Assembly: GCA_025201765.1 (NCBI GenBank)
Contig: MU623342.1
Coordinates: forward strand, 1-64,000
Length of the DNA: 64,000 nucleotides
Reading direction: 5' to 3'
DNA from: Daldinia sp. FL1419
Taxonomy: Eukaryota > Ascomycota > Sordariomycetes > Xylariales > Hypoxylaceae
The position numbers and the translations under genes are program-made. The notes beneath the pieces are model-generated. The model was not told where the DNA came from. It was given only the letters and a program-made list of their open reading frames with translations, and searched no databases. Below are positions 34,661-47,225 of the stretch, piece by piece; within the stretch, counting starts at the first letter, position 1, and each line of letters starts with the position of its first letter.

Positions 34661-35901
34661 AGTCGAGCACTCAGATTTAGTCACGCAGTATCAGGCAGCC
34701 TTGTAATCAATATAATAAGTGGTGGTGAGGCCTGCCAGTACATTTACCTGGTAAGGTAGAAATGAAGCTGCGCAAGGTAACAGGGGCTTAATGTTATGAT
34801 AGAATACACGAGGGAGACAAAACTCGATATTCAACGTGATAAGAGGTCTAGATAGGTGATGAGAGGGCTGGCTGTGTATGGTAATAGTTGGGATGGGAAG
34901 ACACGAGATAGGGCGGGACATAATATTTGAGGGACCGACCCCGGGGGGGTTACTCAAGGACATTACATGTGGATAGGTATCCATGTGGACATACAATCCA
35001 TGGGTGTACTTCTGTAGCAATAAATCCTGGCAAATAGAAAATCAATGTACAATGACTGCGCCTAGTTGAGGCTGACGAAGGCAGATTTTTTTTTCTCTCT
35101 CTTTCCTACGAGACCCTCCTCCACATCGGAGCACAGCGTAGGCATGGACATGGGCTTGTTATGCTGGCACACTTACCCATCATTGGAGTTCGCTTAATTA
35201 TGAGGTAGTGCGTCATCTTCCAACCATGAATGCTTGTTCGAGGGTTCTTAGCTATATAGGTACCATATAGGTACCATACCTAAAGGTAGGTAGGTTAGTA
35301 GATAGCCGATGCAATCCGTTCTTCTAATTACCTAGAGACGAATCCATCTTGGACATCAAATATCTCTTTCTTCTTTCCTAAACTTTCGGTGAAGAGAATT
35401 CGATAATTGTCGTCCTGGCGCTGACCACGGTGTTTCTTAGATGTGTAAACCAAGAGTTACAATTCGAGTGGGGAAATGGAGGGTTTTTTTTTTCTCTCTT
35501 CTTTTTTTCCCCTATGAATAAATCCCACAGCAGATGCAGGTAAGACCCCACTTACGTAGCTACGCGATTCTCTACAACAATAGTGTAGGCGTTGAACACC
35601 AGAGTGGTAAATGCCGGCTTGACACGTAGCATGCTGTTCGAACATTTGCGCTTAACATCGAGCTAACGCGTTTCTTCCTGACATTCGTCGTGGTTTTGTA
35701 TAAGCTGCCCTGTCAGTTAATACGACAGCTAAACAACAAAATTAGCAAGCTTTCTTGCCATCCCATCAACTACCGCTGTGACTTGGCTTTAGGGTATGCA
35801 AATTCCTAATTGACTTCCAGCCTTGTTGGCCGTACACTATATCTCCCATCCTTTCTAGAGCCGCTCAGGCTGGAGAACCCGGGGGATTACATGCACATAC
35901 C
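34661..35901. other. Intergenic region
   Basis: About 1.2 kb: promoter of the zinc-finger gene and 3' flank of the ZGRF1-domain gene. A 109-codon frame ends a few bases before the next start but has no motif. A T-rich tract lies at 35485-35512 and AGGTACCATA direct repeats around 35257-35280. Confidence 0.55.
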
Positions 35902-38262
35902 CTATGGTGGCCGTGTAAATTCAAATAGGTCGTGCGCTTCTCTACTCCATGGCCCTCCGTTCGCTCTAGAAAACCCAGACATCGTTGCAGCAGAGGCTTT
36001 TCGTTCAACTTCCGGCCTGGTCTTTGGTACATTTGATTCGTACCTCTTTGCATCTAGCGGTCTTCCAAATGCCACTTCTGACGGCAATGGACATTGCGGA
36101 ACATGACCGGCAGCATCCGAGGGCTTGGCAGCCTTCTTTCCTCGGGTGGCGGGGTTGACCACCATCTTTGCAGCGGGTAACCGCGTCGCGGCGGTGTCGT
36201 CAGATAATAAAACCTGCACGTCTGAGTTCCCGCTGACTCGGGCTGACGTGGGTCTATTTTGCCTCTGCGGAGAACGCGAAACCGCTTCAAGCGCATTTAT
36301 GTTGCGGTCCGCGGAAAAGTCGCGAGCAAGGTTTGTGTCAATTTCTTCGTCGGAAATAAATCCGATGATCTCCTTGCTGCGTACGCTTTTGCTACCCAGC
36401 TGGGCGAGGCGAGGGGCAAACACGTCCTCTACATTATCTCTAGTCTGGAGTTTCTTTTTTTTCCCGGATGATTCCTTTCTGCTCCTTGAAGGCCTAGTCG
36501 CCTCGGTTAGAACGCCATCCTCACACTCAGAACTAGATAGCCTCGCTCGCTTGTCATTCATTTGACTACGCTGGCTGTCAGGATCCAAAATAACTTGGGA
36601 ATCCTCATCATATCCTGCACTCGCTCTTTTTCGCTGGTCTTTCTTTCTCTCTGTATCTTGTTTGTATGTCAGCTTAGAATTTGCTTGTGGAAAATCATGT
36701 AGAGAAGTATTTCGCGCCCCCTGCCGGGCACGATTGGGATCTTTAACGCTGGTTTCTATATTTGTATCCCCGCTGGACATATCACCGCTTGAATCACCTT
36801 TTGTAGTAGCGCTTGGTAAGGCGGGTAGGTCCTGGTAACCGATCTGGTCCTTGGACGTCCTTGATGTTGACGAACTATCGCTATTCAACTTCTCCGATAC
36901 CATTACCAAGCCTCGCTTCTTCCTAGGTTTAATGCGCAATTCCGTCCTTGTCTCACTTATAGGTTGCTCCCGTGCGAACTCTAGAATTTCCTTATTACTA
37001 CTAACCCCTTCTGTTTTACTTTTGGGCTTCGGCTTTATAGCGCGACCTTGGTTCCGACTAGATTCTTTTGGTCCCGAGATGGAGGGTAGGCTCTCCGCCC
37101 CTGTATTAATTGTATCCACCTCTAAGGCCGTATCGTGAATGTCGTTAGGCCTACCCACATGCTGAGGCTGCGGCCGTTTATGATGTGCCTGGATTTTTGA
37201 ACCTAGATCCGCCGAGATTGGTTGCAATGTATCTATCTCTACAGCGTCTTCTCGTGTGTGTCCCGTCCGGTTTGACCTTGAGTTTTTTATGCTGATAGGT
37301 GGGACACGTTGATTAGGAACATCGGCTTTATCACCTGAGGTAGGTAGCGGGGATTGTTCCCTTGCATAACCCCGCGTCGTAGCGACCGGGGTGTCTCGGG
37401 GTGCTCCCTCTGGCAGCGCACATTTAGAAGTATTACCTCGCAAGTCTTCCTGGACTCTTGTAGTCGATCCGTTCATCATTTTGGAAGCGGCATTTGGACG
37501 GCCATCATGTATATTAGAAATGGTTGACAAGGGCCGATGTTCAGCGGAGATAGATATCACCTGAGGTGGTCTACTTCGTAATAATGGGCTACTTGTCGGT
37601 GTGCAAGATAGCGTTAATGAAGCGCCAAACAAACTTTGAGCGTAACCACTCTTGCTTGGGGGTGATATTTCTCTCTTTCTTCTTTTCGCGGACCGCGCAT
37701 CGCTGTCTTGTGTCGGAGCAGTCTGTTTTTGTCTTTCTTCGTACGGCGACTCACTTGGCATTAGGGCACGCCCATGATGTCCAGTAGGTGTGCCAATCAA
37801 GTTATGAAGGGGCTTATGCCGTAGCTGGAAGTGAGGGGCAGCAACATTTGGTATGGCAGACTCGACTGTAGGAGGTCGTCGGGCAAGAGCCGCGGATTGA
37901 CGCTCGGCTCTTTCTCGAGTTCTCTTATCTACGAGCTCAGAGAGATCCTGATCACGGCTCCCCGTAAATTCTGAGACTTGTACGATAACTCCTCCTCTAT
38001 CGAGTTCAACTTCTTCGCCTTCGTCAAAATCGTAATCCTCATGCCAATGCGTGTCCCCTATGAAGTTACCACGCTCGTCGTAGACCATAATGCGTTTGTT
38101 GAACGTGTGATATTTCAATCTGCCATCCTGCCAGCGCTTCTGCTTCCTCCGAAGGTCGCGCGTAAAAAGGCAGACATATTCAAGGACTGGAGCGGTGCTG
38201 CCGGATGTTTGCTGGTGACATGATGAAGCGGAACTCTGCGCAACTTGAGTAGCTGCTGCCAT
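35902..38262 (-). CDS. ZGRF1/Mte1-like N-terminal domain protein (DNA repair, telomere maintenance)
   Basis: Single-exon minus-strand gene of 786 residues. Residues about 25-112 form the ZGRF1_N (DUF2439) domain: VLEYVCLFTRDLRRKQKRW, LKYHTFNKRIMVYDERGNF, THWHEDYDFDEGEEVELDR and the GGVIVQVSEF strand. This domain is found in S. cerevisiae Mte1, S. pombe Dbl2 and human ZGRF1, which bind D-loops and recruit or control the Mph1/Fml1/FANCM helicase during homologous recombination. The long middle is disordered, basic and rich in Ser. The last residues, PWSREAHDLFEFTRPP, form a conserved-looking tail common in fungal members. No helicase or GRF finger is present, so it matches the short Mte1/Dbl2 form and not full ZGRF1. 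The ATG is the first in frame. Nuclear location is inferred. Confidence 0.9.
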   Translation of the reverse strand: MAAATQVAQSSASSCHQQTSGSTAPVLEYVCLFTRDLRRKQKRWQDGRLKYHTFNKRIMVYDERGNFIGDTHWHEDYDFDEGEEVELDRGGVIVQVSEFTGSRDQDLSELVDKRTRERAERQSAALARRPPTVESAIPNVAAPHFQLRHKPLHNLIGTPTGHHGRALMPSESPYEERQKQTAPTQDSDARSAKRRKREISPPSKSGYAQSLFGASLTLSCTPTSSPLLRSRPPQVISISAEHRPLSTISNIHDGRPNAASKMMNGSTTRVQEDLRGNTSKCALPEGAPRDTPVATTRGYAREQSPLPTSGDKADVPNQRVPPISIKNSRSNRTGHTREDAVEIDTLQPISADLGSKIQAHHKRPQPQHVGRPNDIHDTALEVDTINTGAESLPSISGPKESSRNQGRAIKPKPKSKTEGVSSNKEILEFAREQPISETRTELRIKPRKKRGLVMVSEKLNSDSSSTSRTSKDQIGYQDLPALPSATTKGDSSGDMSSGDTNIETSVKDPNRARQGARNTSLHDFPQANSKLTYKQDTERKKDQRKRASAGYDEDSQVILDPDSQRSQMNDKRARLSSSECEDGVLTEATRPSRSRKESSGKKKKLQTRDNVEDVFAPRLAQLGSKSVRSKEIIGFISDEEIDTNLARDFSADRNINALEAVSRSPQRQNRPTSARVSGNSDVQVLLSDDTAATRLPAAKMVVNPATRGKKAAKPSDAAGHVPQCPLPSEVAFGRPLDAKRYESNVPKTRPEVERKASAATMSGFSRANGGPWSREAHDLFEFTRPP

Positions 38263-39893
38263 AACTACCCTGTGTGAATAAATGTGAACATTGAGCTGGT
38301 CTATGGTGTATATATGGTTTGGTTGGTGATGCCTATCAGGGTAAAATGGCCAAGGTTTTTTGGGGGGGTGTAATTGATTGAAGTCGCTGCTAATCTAAAA
38401 AAAAAAAAAAAAAAAAAAAAGTTGATGTGGAGGGATTAGACTGATTAGAATGGATATTAAAAACGCGTATACGCTATTGACGTGTTTTAAGCGTGTCCCA
38501 ACCCCTGTCCGCCTGTTCAAATCAATTAAGAAGTCGCGTTCCACTTTATCTACCCCAACACGTTAGCACGTGCTGCCGAGTCCTACATTTAAACGCCTAA
38601 AATAGTAAGGACTGCATAAAAGACGTGTTAGTGATACACAGATGGATGTATGTATGTACCTTGACATCTTGTATTAGTACCTAGGTACCGTAGGGCTGCA
38701 TACAAGGAAATTATTCGTAGAGTATTTCGAGGATTGGATTGTGACAATTAGGAGTAAGCTGGACCAACATCGATGCAATACGTAACAAGGAGTATATTCG
38801 GAAGCTTTATATGTAATTCTTCAGCAGCATACAACCTAAAACCAGAAGTTGTCTTCAGCCTGCGAATTTACACAGGTACATATAACAACATTAAAGCAAC
38901 CTATCATTGTTGCATTTTGAAATGTGCAGTGACGTCTTGTTGCTTATCGTTATCGCAAACCTGTTTATTCGGAACAGTGAGACATTAGGACGCTCGTGTT
39001 AGCAGTTAGTAGTTAGCTTAGGAAGTAGGCAGCTTGCACTGCCCACTGAATCTCTTTTTTTAATTATATGCTGTCCATTTCGAGAAAATGGGGAAAAGAG
39101 CGGGAAATAGACAAGGACCCATTCTGCAGGCAATCATAATCACAACCCATAATCCTCCACTAAAGTTCCACGTACCAGGACCTCTTTTTTTATAGCCAAA
39201 ATGCTTCCTGCACTACAATATCTACAAAGTACCTGGCTCTAATAAATTGTTTCAGTCAGTACCTACCATGTACCTTTTGTGTCAATCTTGACGGTTCTAC
39301 TTACAATCGCAGCTTCCTTAAGATAGTTCTAAATCATCTCATAACTCTTTAACCTTGGTGAATTGGAAATCGCGAATAGAAGCTACTTATGTAATGTTCT
39401 GGCAGCTCGGTAAAGCGGCAGCCGTTCCTTCTCTCTACATTACCTAAACGCATGTCTAAACGCATGTCTGAACGCATGGTACATTTACCTCCTACCTAAC
39501 TTAAGTATAATTACTCTACGCCTCTTCTCTTATTAGCCCCTTGTTTCTGCCTACGTTTCCGTCCCTGCTTCCATCCTTCGACGGGAAAGAACGACGCCGC
39601 TAGACCAACAACTTACTTGATCTCCCACAATAATTTATATCGTCGGACGGTCGCCGTTTCTTACTCTCGTTTCAGTCGGTGAACGTCTCTATTTAATCCC
39701 TTCCCCCCATTCGAATTTGGGAACTAAGTGTGCAGGACACTTTTGTTATGCTATAATTCGAAGCTACGAACCCCGCGTGCTATTAATTATTCATAATTCC
39801 CCCACCACGCGCGTCCATTCAAGGATAAGCAACCAGGTACAATATCAATACCTAGCGCGACGAGCTCAGCGAAGAGTTCAACAACAGGCCAAT
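38263..39893. other. Divergent intergenic region (bidirectional promoter)
   Basis: About 1.6 kb between divergently transcribed genes, so both promoters lie here. It contains a perfect A run at about 38397-38420 and CCTAGGTACC near 38680. A C-rich stretch at 39700-39708 precedes the BAR-SH3 5' UTR. A 101-codon frame from 39717 includes the true start of the next gene. Confidence 0.6.
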
Positions 39894-41515
39894 ATGCAAT
39901 CTATGCAGAGACAATTCGGAAAACTACTTCACAAGAGTCCCGGTGATAATGCCCGCATTGCTGTTTTGCTAAACGACTACGAGGACGCCGATAGAGTTCT
40001 TGCTAAGGTACGAGCTAAATGATAATAACGATCGACCCCAGTCCGTCGCGACATGGTCGTCCGCATACTGATGATTTCATATTCCTAGATCATTGACCAC
40101 ACCAAGTCATGGCGCGAATCCTGGATTAGCTTAGCTATAGCGCAATTGGGCATAGTCACCGAATACGATGGCCTTTGGGATCCAATCGTCGGCGCCACCG
40201 ACGGACATGGAAAGCCAGCCGTACCGACTCCGGAGCTCCAGCTCGAACGTACTTTGCAGTTAAAGCAGGCTTATACCGAACTAAAGGGCGAGTTGCTGGA
40301 AGAAGTAGGTCTAATTGAATCCACTATAATTAAGCCTGCTACCGATGCTCGCGACTATATCGCTCCTTTAAGAAAGACCATTAAGAAGCGAGAGAATAAG
40401 AGGTTAGATTATGAGAAGTGTCAAGACAAGGCCAACAAATTGCAGAGGAAGGTTACTCGAACCCCCAAGGAAGATGCTTCGTTGGCTAAAGCTGAAGCTG
40501 AGGTTGCACGAACAGCTGAGGTATGTAATAACCAGACTTGAATGCCATGACAAATGAGATGGGCCATAAAAGTTAATAGGCTTAATAGGAATTCGAAATT
40601 GCGGACTCACATCTCAGAGAAACGTTACCACCCCTTGTCTCCGCGGTTTTCAGTATAATACCGCCACTCGTATCGGGAGTGGTTGTAATTCAGAATAGAC
40701 TCCTTGGACTGTACTATACCACGCTTCACAACTATTGTCAGGACTATGACTTCCCGTCGCCACCGCCACCCATGGAAAGTGTCGTCTCCATGTGGTCGGC
40801 AGCTTATGAGCCCGTCAAGCGTGAAGTTGAGTCGATAACGTGCATCGCAACGGGTAAAGCCGTCCGGCAGCCCATGAAACTGCCAGACGATCCAAGCAAT
40901 ACCAACGATACCGAGAATGACCGCAAACCATCCACATCGTCTACGACTTCCGCCGCGGAAAATGGCTTTCATCGTACACCGTCCGGACTCATCGGCTCCA
41001 ACAACTCTGCACCACCTCCGGCGGGCCCGCGGCCAAAGCGCATCCCATCGTCTGCCTCGATAGCATCGTCCCAAGGAAGCGCCGTACAGCCCAAGCCCAA
41101 GCCATCTTTTACCATTGGTAATCACCTTACACCCACGGATTTCACCACTGCATCTCGACTCGGCCAAGGCCTCTCGCCATCCGTGTCCCCTGGATCCACC
41201 CAACCGCGCGCAGACTACTTCGGCAGGCCTGCAACATCATCCACAACATCCAACGCGTCGTTCAACGCAGCCGCCATCGCCGTTAAGAAAAAGCCTCCCC
41301 CGCCCCCTCCCAAGAAGAAGATAGGCGCATATCAAACCGAGGAATTCGTCATCGCCCAGTACGATTTCGCAGGCCAAAATGCAGGCGATTTATCCTTCCG
41401 CGAAGGCGACAGGATAAAAATCGTCAAGAAGACGGGTACAGACCAGGACTGGTGGATGGGCGAACTAGACGGTGTAAAGGGGAGCTTTCCCGCGAATTAC
41501 TGTAAAGCAGCTTAG
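39894..41515 (+). CDS. BAR-SH3 protein (amphiphysin/Rvs167-like)
   Basis: Exons 39894-40007, 40089-40520 and 40589-41515; introns of 81 and 68 nt; 490 residues. The start MQSMQRQFGKLLHKSP is the usual one for this fungal family. Residues about 10-250 form a BAR-type coiled helix bundle, with the hallmark ARDYIAPLRKTIKKRENKR and LDYEKCQDKANKLQ. A Ser/Pro-rich linker includes KKKPPPPPPKKK, a possible SH3 ligand. Residues about 433-490 form an SH3 domain: FVIAQYDFAGQNAGDLSF, DWWMGELDGVKGSFPANYC. BAR-SH3 proteins sense or bend membrane and bind actin regulators at endocytic sites. This paralogue is distinct from the classic Rvs161/Rvs167 pair, which begin differently. The frame extends upstream of 39894, but family members start here. 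Confidence 0.92.
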
Positions 41516-42972
41516 GCTACGTACCTAGATGTCGGGATTAGGAATATAAGAAACCCCAAAGATAATGTTTAGAACACGTGGTGTTATGTATTAGGTATTT
41601 AATAAGTACTCCAGCATTATGTTTCTATAATGTTGGTGGGTTAAAGGGGTTGCCTTTTCGCTCCGACGTTTTTGGCTATTATTTAAGTATATAGGAATAG
41701 CTGCACTAATGGGTAGGCAAATGAGTACCTTGGGTACTTTGAGTGCCTAGGCGAGGTAGAGATGGATGGAATAATAAAATGGGAAAAGATTTTAATGTCC
41801 TTCCATAATAGGATGTTTTGGATATTTATAACGATAAAAGGGAGAAAATGCAAAATGCAAAAAGAAAAGAAGAAAAAGAAAAAGGAAAAGCAAAATTGGG
41901 GTTCAAGTACAATCCTGCTACTAGTCTTTGGCCAAAACACCAATGCGAATAATGACGTGACGCCGATTAAAATATGATGAGCTACATACAAACGACTACA
42001 TGTTGCTGAATTGGTCCAAAAAATATGTGCATTCAGTCTGCTTAGTTACGTCCACCTAAACCTGGGCTAACCTAGCACAGCCCAAAAAAACCAAGAGTCA
42101 ATCGCCTCACACTCATGCTCACACTCATGCTCACACTTACACTCACACTTACACTCACACTTCCCTCCTCTTCCTCTTCCTCTTCCTTCTCCTTCCTTCT
42201 CCCTTTCCTTCCTTCTCCCTTCCCCCTTCAGATACAGCATATTTTTTTCCATTTCCGTAAACCTAGCACAAGTACAAAAACCAACCCAATGTCCGACGGT
42301 AAATAAATAATAACACGAATGGATTGCCCACGCGGGAGCTGCCTCTTTAGCGAGTAGAGCAAGAATGAAAGTCTATAACAGAGGCCGGGGCAGGTTGACT
42401 TTGGAAAATCAAAATCAAATCAAATGGGAAAAAAAAAAAAAAAAAAAAAAGGATGGCGGGTATGTGAGACTGCCGCGCGATGAACAACCTATTTGCCATT
42501 TCCCTACGCCTGTTGAATCCATGCATGCAAGTGTAGTGTAGTAGTCGTATCATCCGGTCTTTTGTTGCTGAGGATAACGGGTATCATAAACGAGACAAAA
42601 CGAGACATCGCGGCTCGAGGCGCCGGTTCGTGTGCTTGGGCCAGAGGTCGTGATGGCAGTCAAATAGGTGTAAATGCTATGGTAAATAGATCCAGACCGC
42701 GCAATGCAACTCTTCGGGAAAAAGAAAAAAAAAAAGAAACCGAAAGAATGGTATCGTTGATACCTAAAACAGGAGCCCTCCCCCTATTCTTAGGTACGGT
42801 GCGCCGGGATTTGGGTTGTTGGGAAAAGACCTTCACGGCCAGAAGTTCGTTTAGAGCGCCGAAAGCCCAGTGACATAAGAAACAACGCCATAATCAAACG
42901 CAATTTCCCATCCTGATAAACCTAAGAACAGCATCGCAAGCCGTTTATCGTACGCAGAGACAGCGGGAGAGA
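41516..42972. other. Intergenic region between convergent genes
   Basis: About 1.5 kb of two 3' flanks. It carries A-rich tracts (41845-41900 and a 22-base A run near 42429), a CACTCATG/CACTTACA tandem array (42106-42170) and a long C/T tract (42165-42245). No coding signal. Confidence 0.6.
42106..42170. repeat. CACTCATGCT/CACTTACA tandem repeat
   Basis: Imperfect 12-base (ACACTCATGCTC) and then 12-base (ACACTTACACTC) units in the 3' flank of the BAR-SH3 gene. Confidence 0.8.
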
Positions 42973-44806
42973 TCAGAACGTGCTAGGTCCCAACTCAACA
43001 GTAGGCGAGGTTGTGCCCTCTCGTCGTTTGCGTTCCTCCTCGGCTCTTATGGCCCGAGCGATCTCTTCTACTTGGATGTCCGCGGTACCACGTGCCCCCA
43101 AATAACCATCTTGGGAGTTTTCGAGCTCCATAGGTGTCACGGGTCCAGGAGATCCCAAGGGTGCCAGTCTTGGCTTGCCCGGTCCGGGCATGCTCGTAAA
43201 TCCAATCGTTCTTAATGAGCTTAGCGTTGCAGCATTAACATTTCCGCCATTAAGTGCCAGCGTCGCCTGTGCAATCATGTCACGCTGATATTGCTGCAAT
43301 CTGCGTTTCGCATCGGACTCATTTCGTGAATGTCCCATTACAGAAGAATCTCTAGTCGTGGGGACGATCGATTCTGATTTAGAGCTCATCGGAGGAAACT
43401 GAGTCGACGTTGAAGGGCGGCTTTGCTTCCGGCTTCTCTTTTCTTCTTTTCTCTTCACATAGTTGGAAGGATAATACTTGCCCATTGGCAAAGGGCTGTC
43501 CTGGGTGCCAGTCGGATTGTAGCTGGCAACGGGTGTGTTAGACCTGGAATCAAAACTAGACTCCGGCATATTTGCGGCATTTGGTGGCGCAATCTTCGTG
43601 GATCGTTCCGACATATTTACGGGGACCGTGGTGGAAGGGATGGCTCCCGTCGGTACTCTAGCGGAAGCGGCTTTCTCGGGACTAGGGGAATCGGACTGGC
43701 TCGCACGTTCGATAGATTTCATACGGGCCTGGGAAGCGTCCAGCTGAAACGGGTGAGGACGATAAACACGGGCTTGTTCTTCATGTAAGGGGAAATAACC
43801 ACTATAGTAAGATAAGGATCGTTAGCAATAGATTATTTTAAACTACGGGCGCATCCATGTATCCGACTTAAGTAACTTACCCAGGAAGATCGCCGCGGGC
43901 GGAGAGCGGTGCAGGTGGAGTGTAAACAGGAGCACTATTAGCCTTCTTTGTAGTGGGCAACTCAATTGCAATTGGTCTGGTACGAGCAGGTGTCGATCTA
44001 GGAGCGTCAATAAGAACCGGGTCTTTTTTTCCTGAATCAGTTGGTTAGATTTATTTTATAAATGGTTCGAGTATGACGCAGTTAGACAAAATAAAAAGCG
44101 TGGAACCAAAGACTCAAAGACAAGTATAAGTGGAAGAGGGGTGCATAGATGGCCGTTTCAAAGGGGGACCCTAAAAAGAACGGCCTAGCTGAAGAAGCTA
44201 AAGGAAAAGGGTATCCTTGAAATGCACCCCGCCTTAGGGGTTAGAATTAGTGGAGAGCAGTTGGAGAGCATTGGAGAATGTTAGTGGCTTGCTGGGCTTT
44301 ATTGGACTTCGCTAGAGGTCATCCAACCATCGTCCTCCCCCATCCTTTTTTTTTACCCCCCCCCCCCTGGTGGTCACACGTTGAAGAATGGCAATCTTCA
44401 CTGCAGACCGGCATTCCGGATCGAAAACATAAGAATACCTCAAATAAAAAGCAAACACAGTCCCGTGTACAGGGGAAGCAAAATGTACCGGCCCGATCCT
44501 TATGGGCAAGGAAAAAAAGGAAAAAAAAAAGATCATCGTTCTCCGATCAAAAATTATGAATATATAAAACATACCACTACTAGGTCTAAGCCTTGGAGAA
44601 GCCCCTGATTGTTTGTGCGATGAACTATTCATCAACGGTTTTGGCGAAGGTCTCGTAGAAAATATAATATCGTCTTGCCGAATGTCGGGTGACGATAGCG
44701 GTGATGGTTCGGATGAACTTGACATAGTTCTTGAAGGTGGAGGTGGTCTTCTTTTCATAGAAGACAAATAGGAGGATGGCTTAAACGAACGGCTGAAGCC
44801 TGCCAT
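42973..44806 (-). CDS. Uncharacterised Pro/Ser-rich protein
   Basis: Minus-strand gene with exons 44575-44806, 43881-44031 and 42973-43801; 403 residues. Junctions are GTATGT to TTCAG (543 nt) and GTAAGT to CTATAG (79 nt), and both keep frame with CTAAC branch sites. The protein starts MAGFSRSFKPSSYLSSMKRR and is mostly disordered. The central block APVYTPPAPLSARGDLPG then GYFPLHEEQARVYRPHPFQL reads as conserved. The C-terminal third has a likely helix, RRLQQYQRDMIAQATLALNG, and ends with a charged helix (EEIARAIRAEEERKRRE). I do not recognise a domain. The first intron is unusually long and contains a run of 12 C on the plus strand; a missed exon is possible but I saw none. Confidence 0.75.
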
Positions 44807-46087
44807 GTTTATTGTCAGTACCTCTAAGCCGCAGCTCACTAATTCTCCCTTGCAGAAAATAGTCCTCGGATAAGCGTAGATATCGGGAAAACCCTAATGG
44901 ACCATAGGACTCTCAGTCAGTAACGGCTCTTCAGAAGTCGGTCGGTATGCCCAGGACTAGACGTCGCACGGTATGTGGCCAGTCACAGGTAAGTAGACGA
45001 GAATCGGGTAAGCCGAAAAATGTATGTTGGATTTGTTGAGACTGGAGAAAGTCGTTCAAATAAACTTATATGTCGAAATGGACCGGTGGAGGTTTCGACT
45101 TGTTGCTTATTACCAATAAAGCTCTTCGGGAAATTATCCTTTTTCCTCTCACATGACGGCTTGCTTCATATTTTTGAAATAATGCAGAAGTCGTGCTACC
45201 CAAAAAACGGCGGTTCGATGCGGTGCTTGTTCCAATACCAAGCGAACATGGCAATGCAAAAGATCGAGAAGAGGATGGGTTTTTGTCAGGTGTCTTACCT
45301 TGGCCAAGAGACGTCGGTGGGTTTATGTCCAACGTGAGGGTTGATACCTCACACTTCTATAGGTAAACTATAGGTAATTGGAGTACGAGTCGCTATCAAA
45401 ACGTGATTTGGTTTCGAAAGAGGATCGTCGTCCCGGCCCGTGGCGGGCTGAACAAGTGCGTAGTGTGCAGTTGAATAGGTGTGAATAAGTATCCACTCTG
45501 TAACTTGATCATGGATTAACTAACGGACCAAATAGACAGATGGAGGGACGGATAGATGAATAGATGGATGGATATGTTTATGAAAGGACCCGCTTGCTCC
45601 CGTTCGTTATGTTCTACCAGCATACCAGTATAACTTTAGTTTACCTTAGACCCGGGGGGGAAGGACGGATTGCCCTTGGCATATCATGTGAATATTCTCG
45701 GTCGCTCGAGAATATGCTATGTAATCGTTCAAAAAAGAGAGCAGGTGTTTAAGCAGTGGAGATGTTAAGTAAACGTGATGATGGGGTGTGTGTGGTAGAT
45801 GGTAAGGCCTGCAGATGTTCGACGCTACCTACCTACAATCTATTTGGATTTATTCGACTACTTTGTGTGATTGACTTGTAATAGACCACCCTGGAACCCA
45901 AACCAGAGAAAGTCACACCTTGCAAACGGAAACTTTAGTCCGCCCTCGACAAGATTGTGTTGGAAAGTACTTTTATATCGTATAAACCCGGTCGCAATAG
46001 ATATTCGGAAAGTCGGAATTAGCTACCATTTCTTCTGACAAGATGACGACTCTAGTTTCTTAGTCCGCTGTATAACCATACACAAGA

Positions 46088-46120
<33 letters not shown>
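46088..46120. repeat. (AAT)n trinucleotide microsatellite
   Basis: About eleven uninterrupted AAT units. Confidence 0.95.
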
Positions 46121-47181
46121 GGGAATAAGCTCTAGTACTGTACCTTGATCATGTGTACAATGTACCTATAAGATTCACGATTTGCTTATTATCAACGCAG
46201 TAATATCTATAATAATTGTAATAATATCTTTCAAGATATTACTACCGAACAAGGTAATGTGGCGTTAGGTACGGGGGAATGCTTCAAGAAACAGAAGAGT
46301 TCAGGTTCAAAAGATATCGATGATAGGCAACCGCGATTGGTAAGAAGTTGCATGCAAATTTATGTAGGCTGGTCAAGCCTGTTAAGTAGGGTATATTAAA
46401 CCAAAAACAAAAAAAGAAAGTGGATGGAACTAGGCCAAGTACTTTTGTATTGTACTTTCCCTAGACATGCGACAATTTATATATTTCTGTTTTCCTCTTT
46501 AAACCCGAACAAGAAGTTAAAAATGCCTAATTCAAGCACCTACTTCCAGTGGATGTTAGGCACTATCAGCACTATGTAATATTGCATAGAGCTTGGTTTT
46601 TTTTTTTTTCCCGTAAAGATCCTTTCATACCTATCTTTTGTCTTTCTAGCGTAAGTACATCATCATACTACACTAGGACCTAGGAGTACCTAGTATAGAA
46701 CCTGTAGTTAGGTACCTATCCAGTTCCAATAGTATTAGGTAGGCAGGCTCCACTCCAACCTCGTGAAGAGGTACCAGTCTACCAGTTGACCTACATTTAC
46801 CTACATGAGGTAGGTACTGTACATCTCAACTGACAGTTTTGTACCGGGGTAGATTCGTTATGTGATACCCTTTTCTCATTGGGTAGCCCTATCAATGTGT
46901 CATTTTCGCTCGCTGCAACATATGCAACATATTAACGCAAAGGGGAAAACAGAGAATAATAAGATTTACAGCGTTGTCTACGATCGGCTCCTCTCTCCTC
47001 AATCTCCTCACGGTGTTTCGATATGAATTATACCAACAAGCCAGCAATACGCCAACAATATGCCGACAGGTCAGGTTAGCATTAATGTATCCTTGTACGT
47101 AATGGGTAATTCTTGACGATCATCCAACCTCCAGATGAGGCCGCATCGTACGAGCCATTCTAACCATCAACGCGTCCCACC

Positions 47182-47225
47182 CACATCCACTACCACATCC
47201 ACTACCACATCAACTACCACATCAA
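47182..47225. repeat. 12-bp tandem repeat (CACATCCACTAC)
   Basis: Two exact copies, one copy with a single change and one partial copy. Confidence 0.9.

Noticed and set aside
34691..35020. 109-codon minus frame directly upstream of the zinc-finger gene
   Set aside because: No motif, and its composition looks noncoding; it is likely 5' UTR or promoter.
45205..45225. Possible tRNA B box (GGTTCGATGC)
   Set aside because: The flanks do not form a five-base-pair stem.
45020..45337. 105-codon plus frame
   Set aside because: No motif or splice partner, and a competing frame covers the opposite strand.
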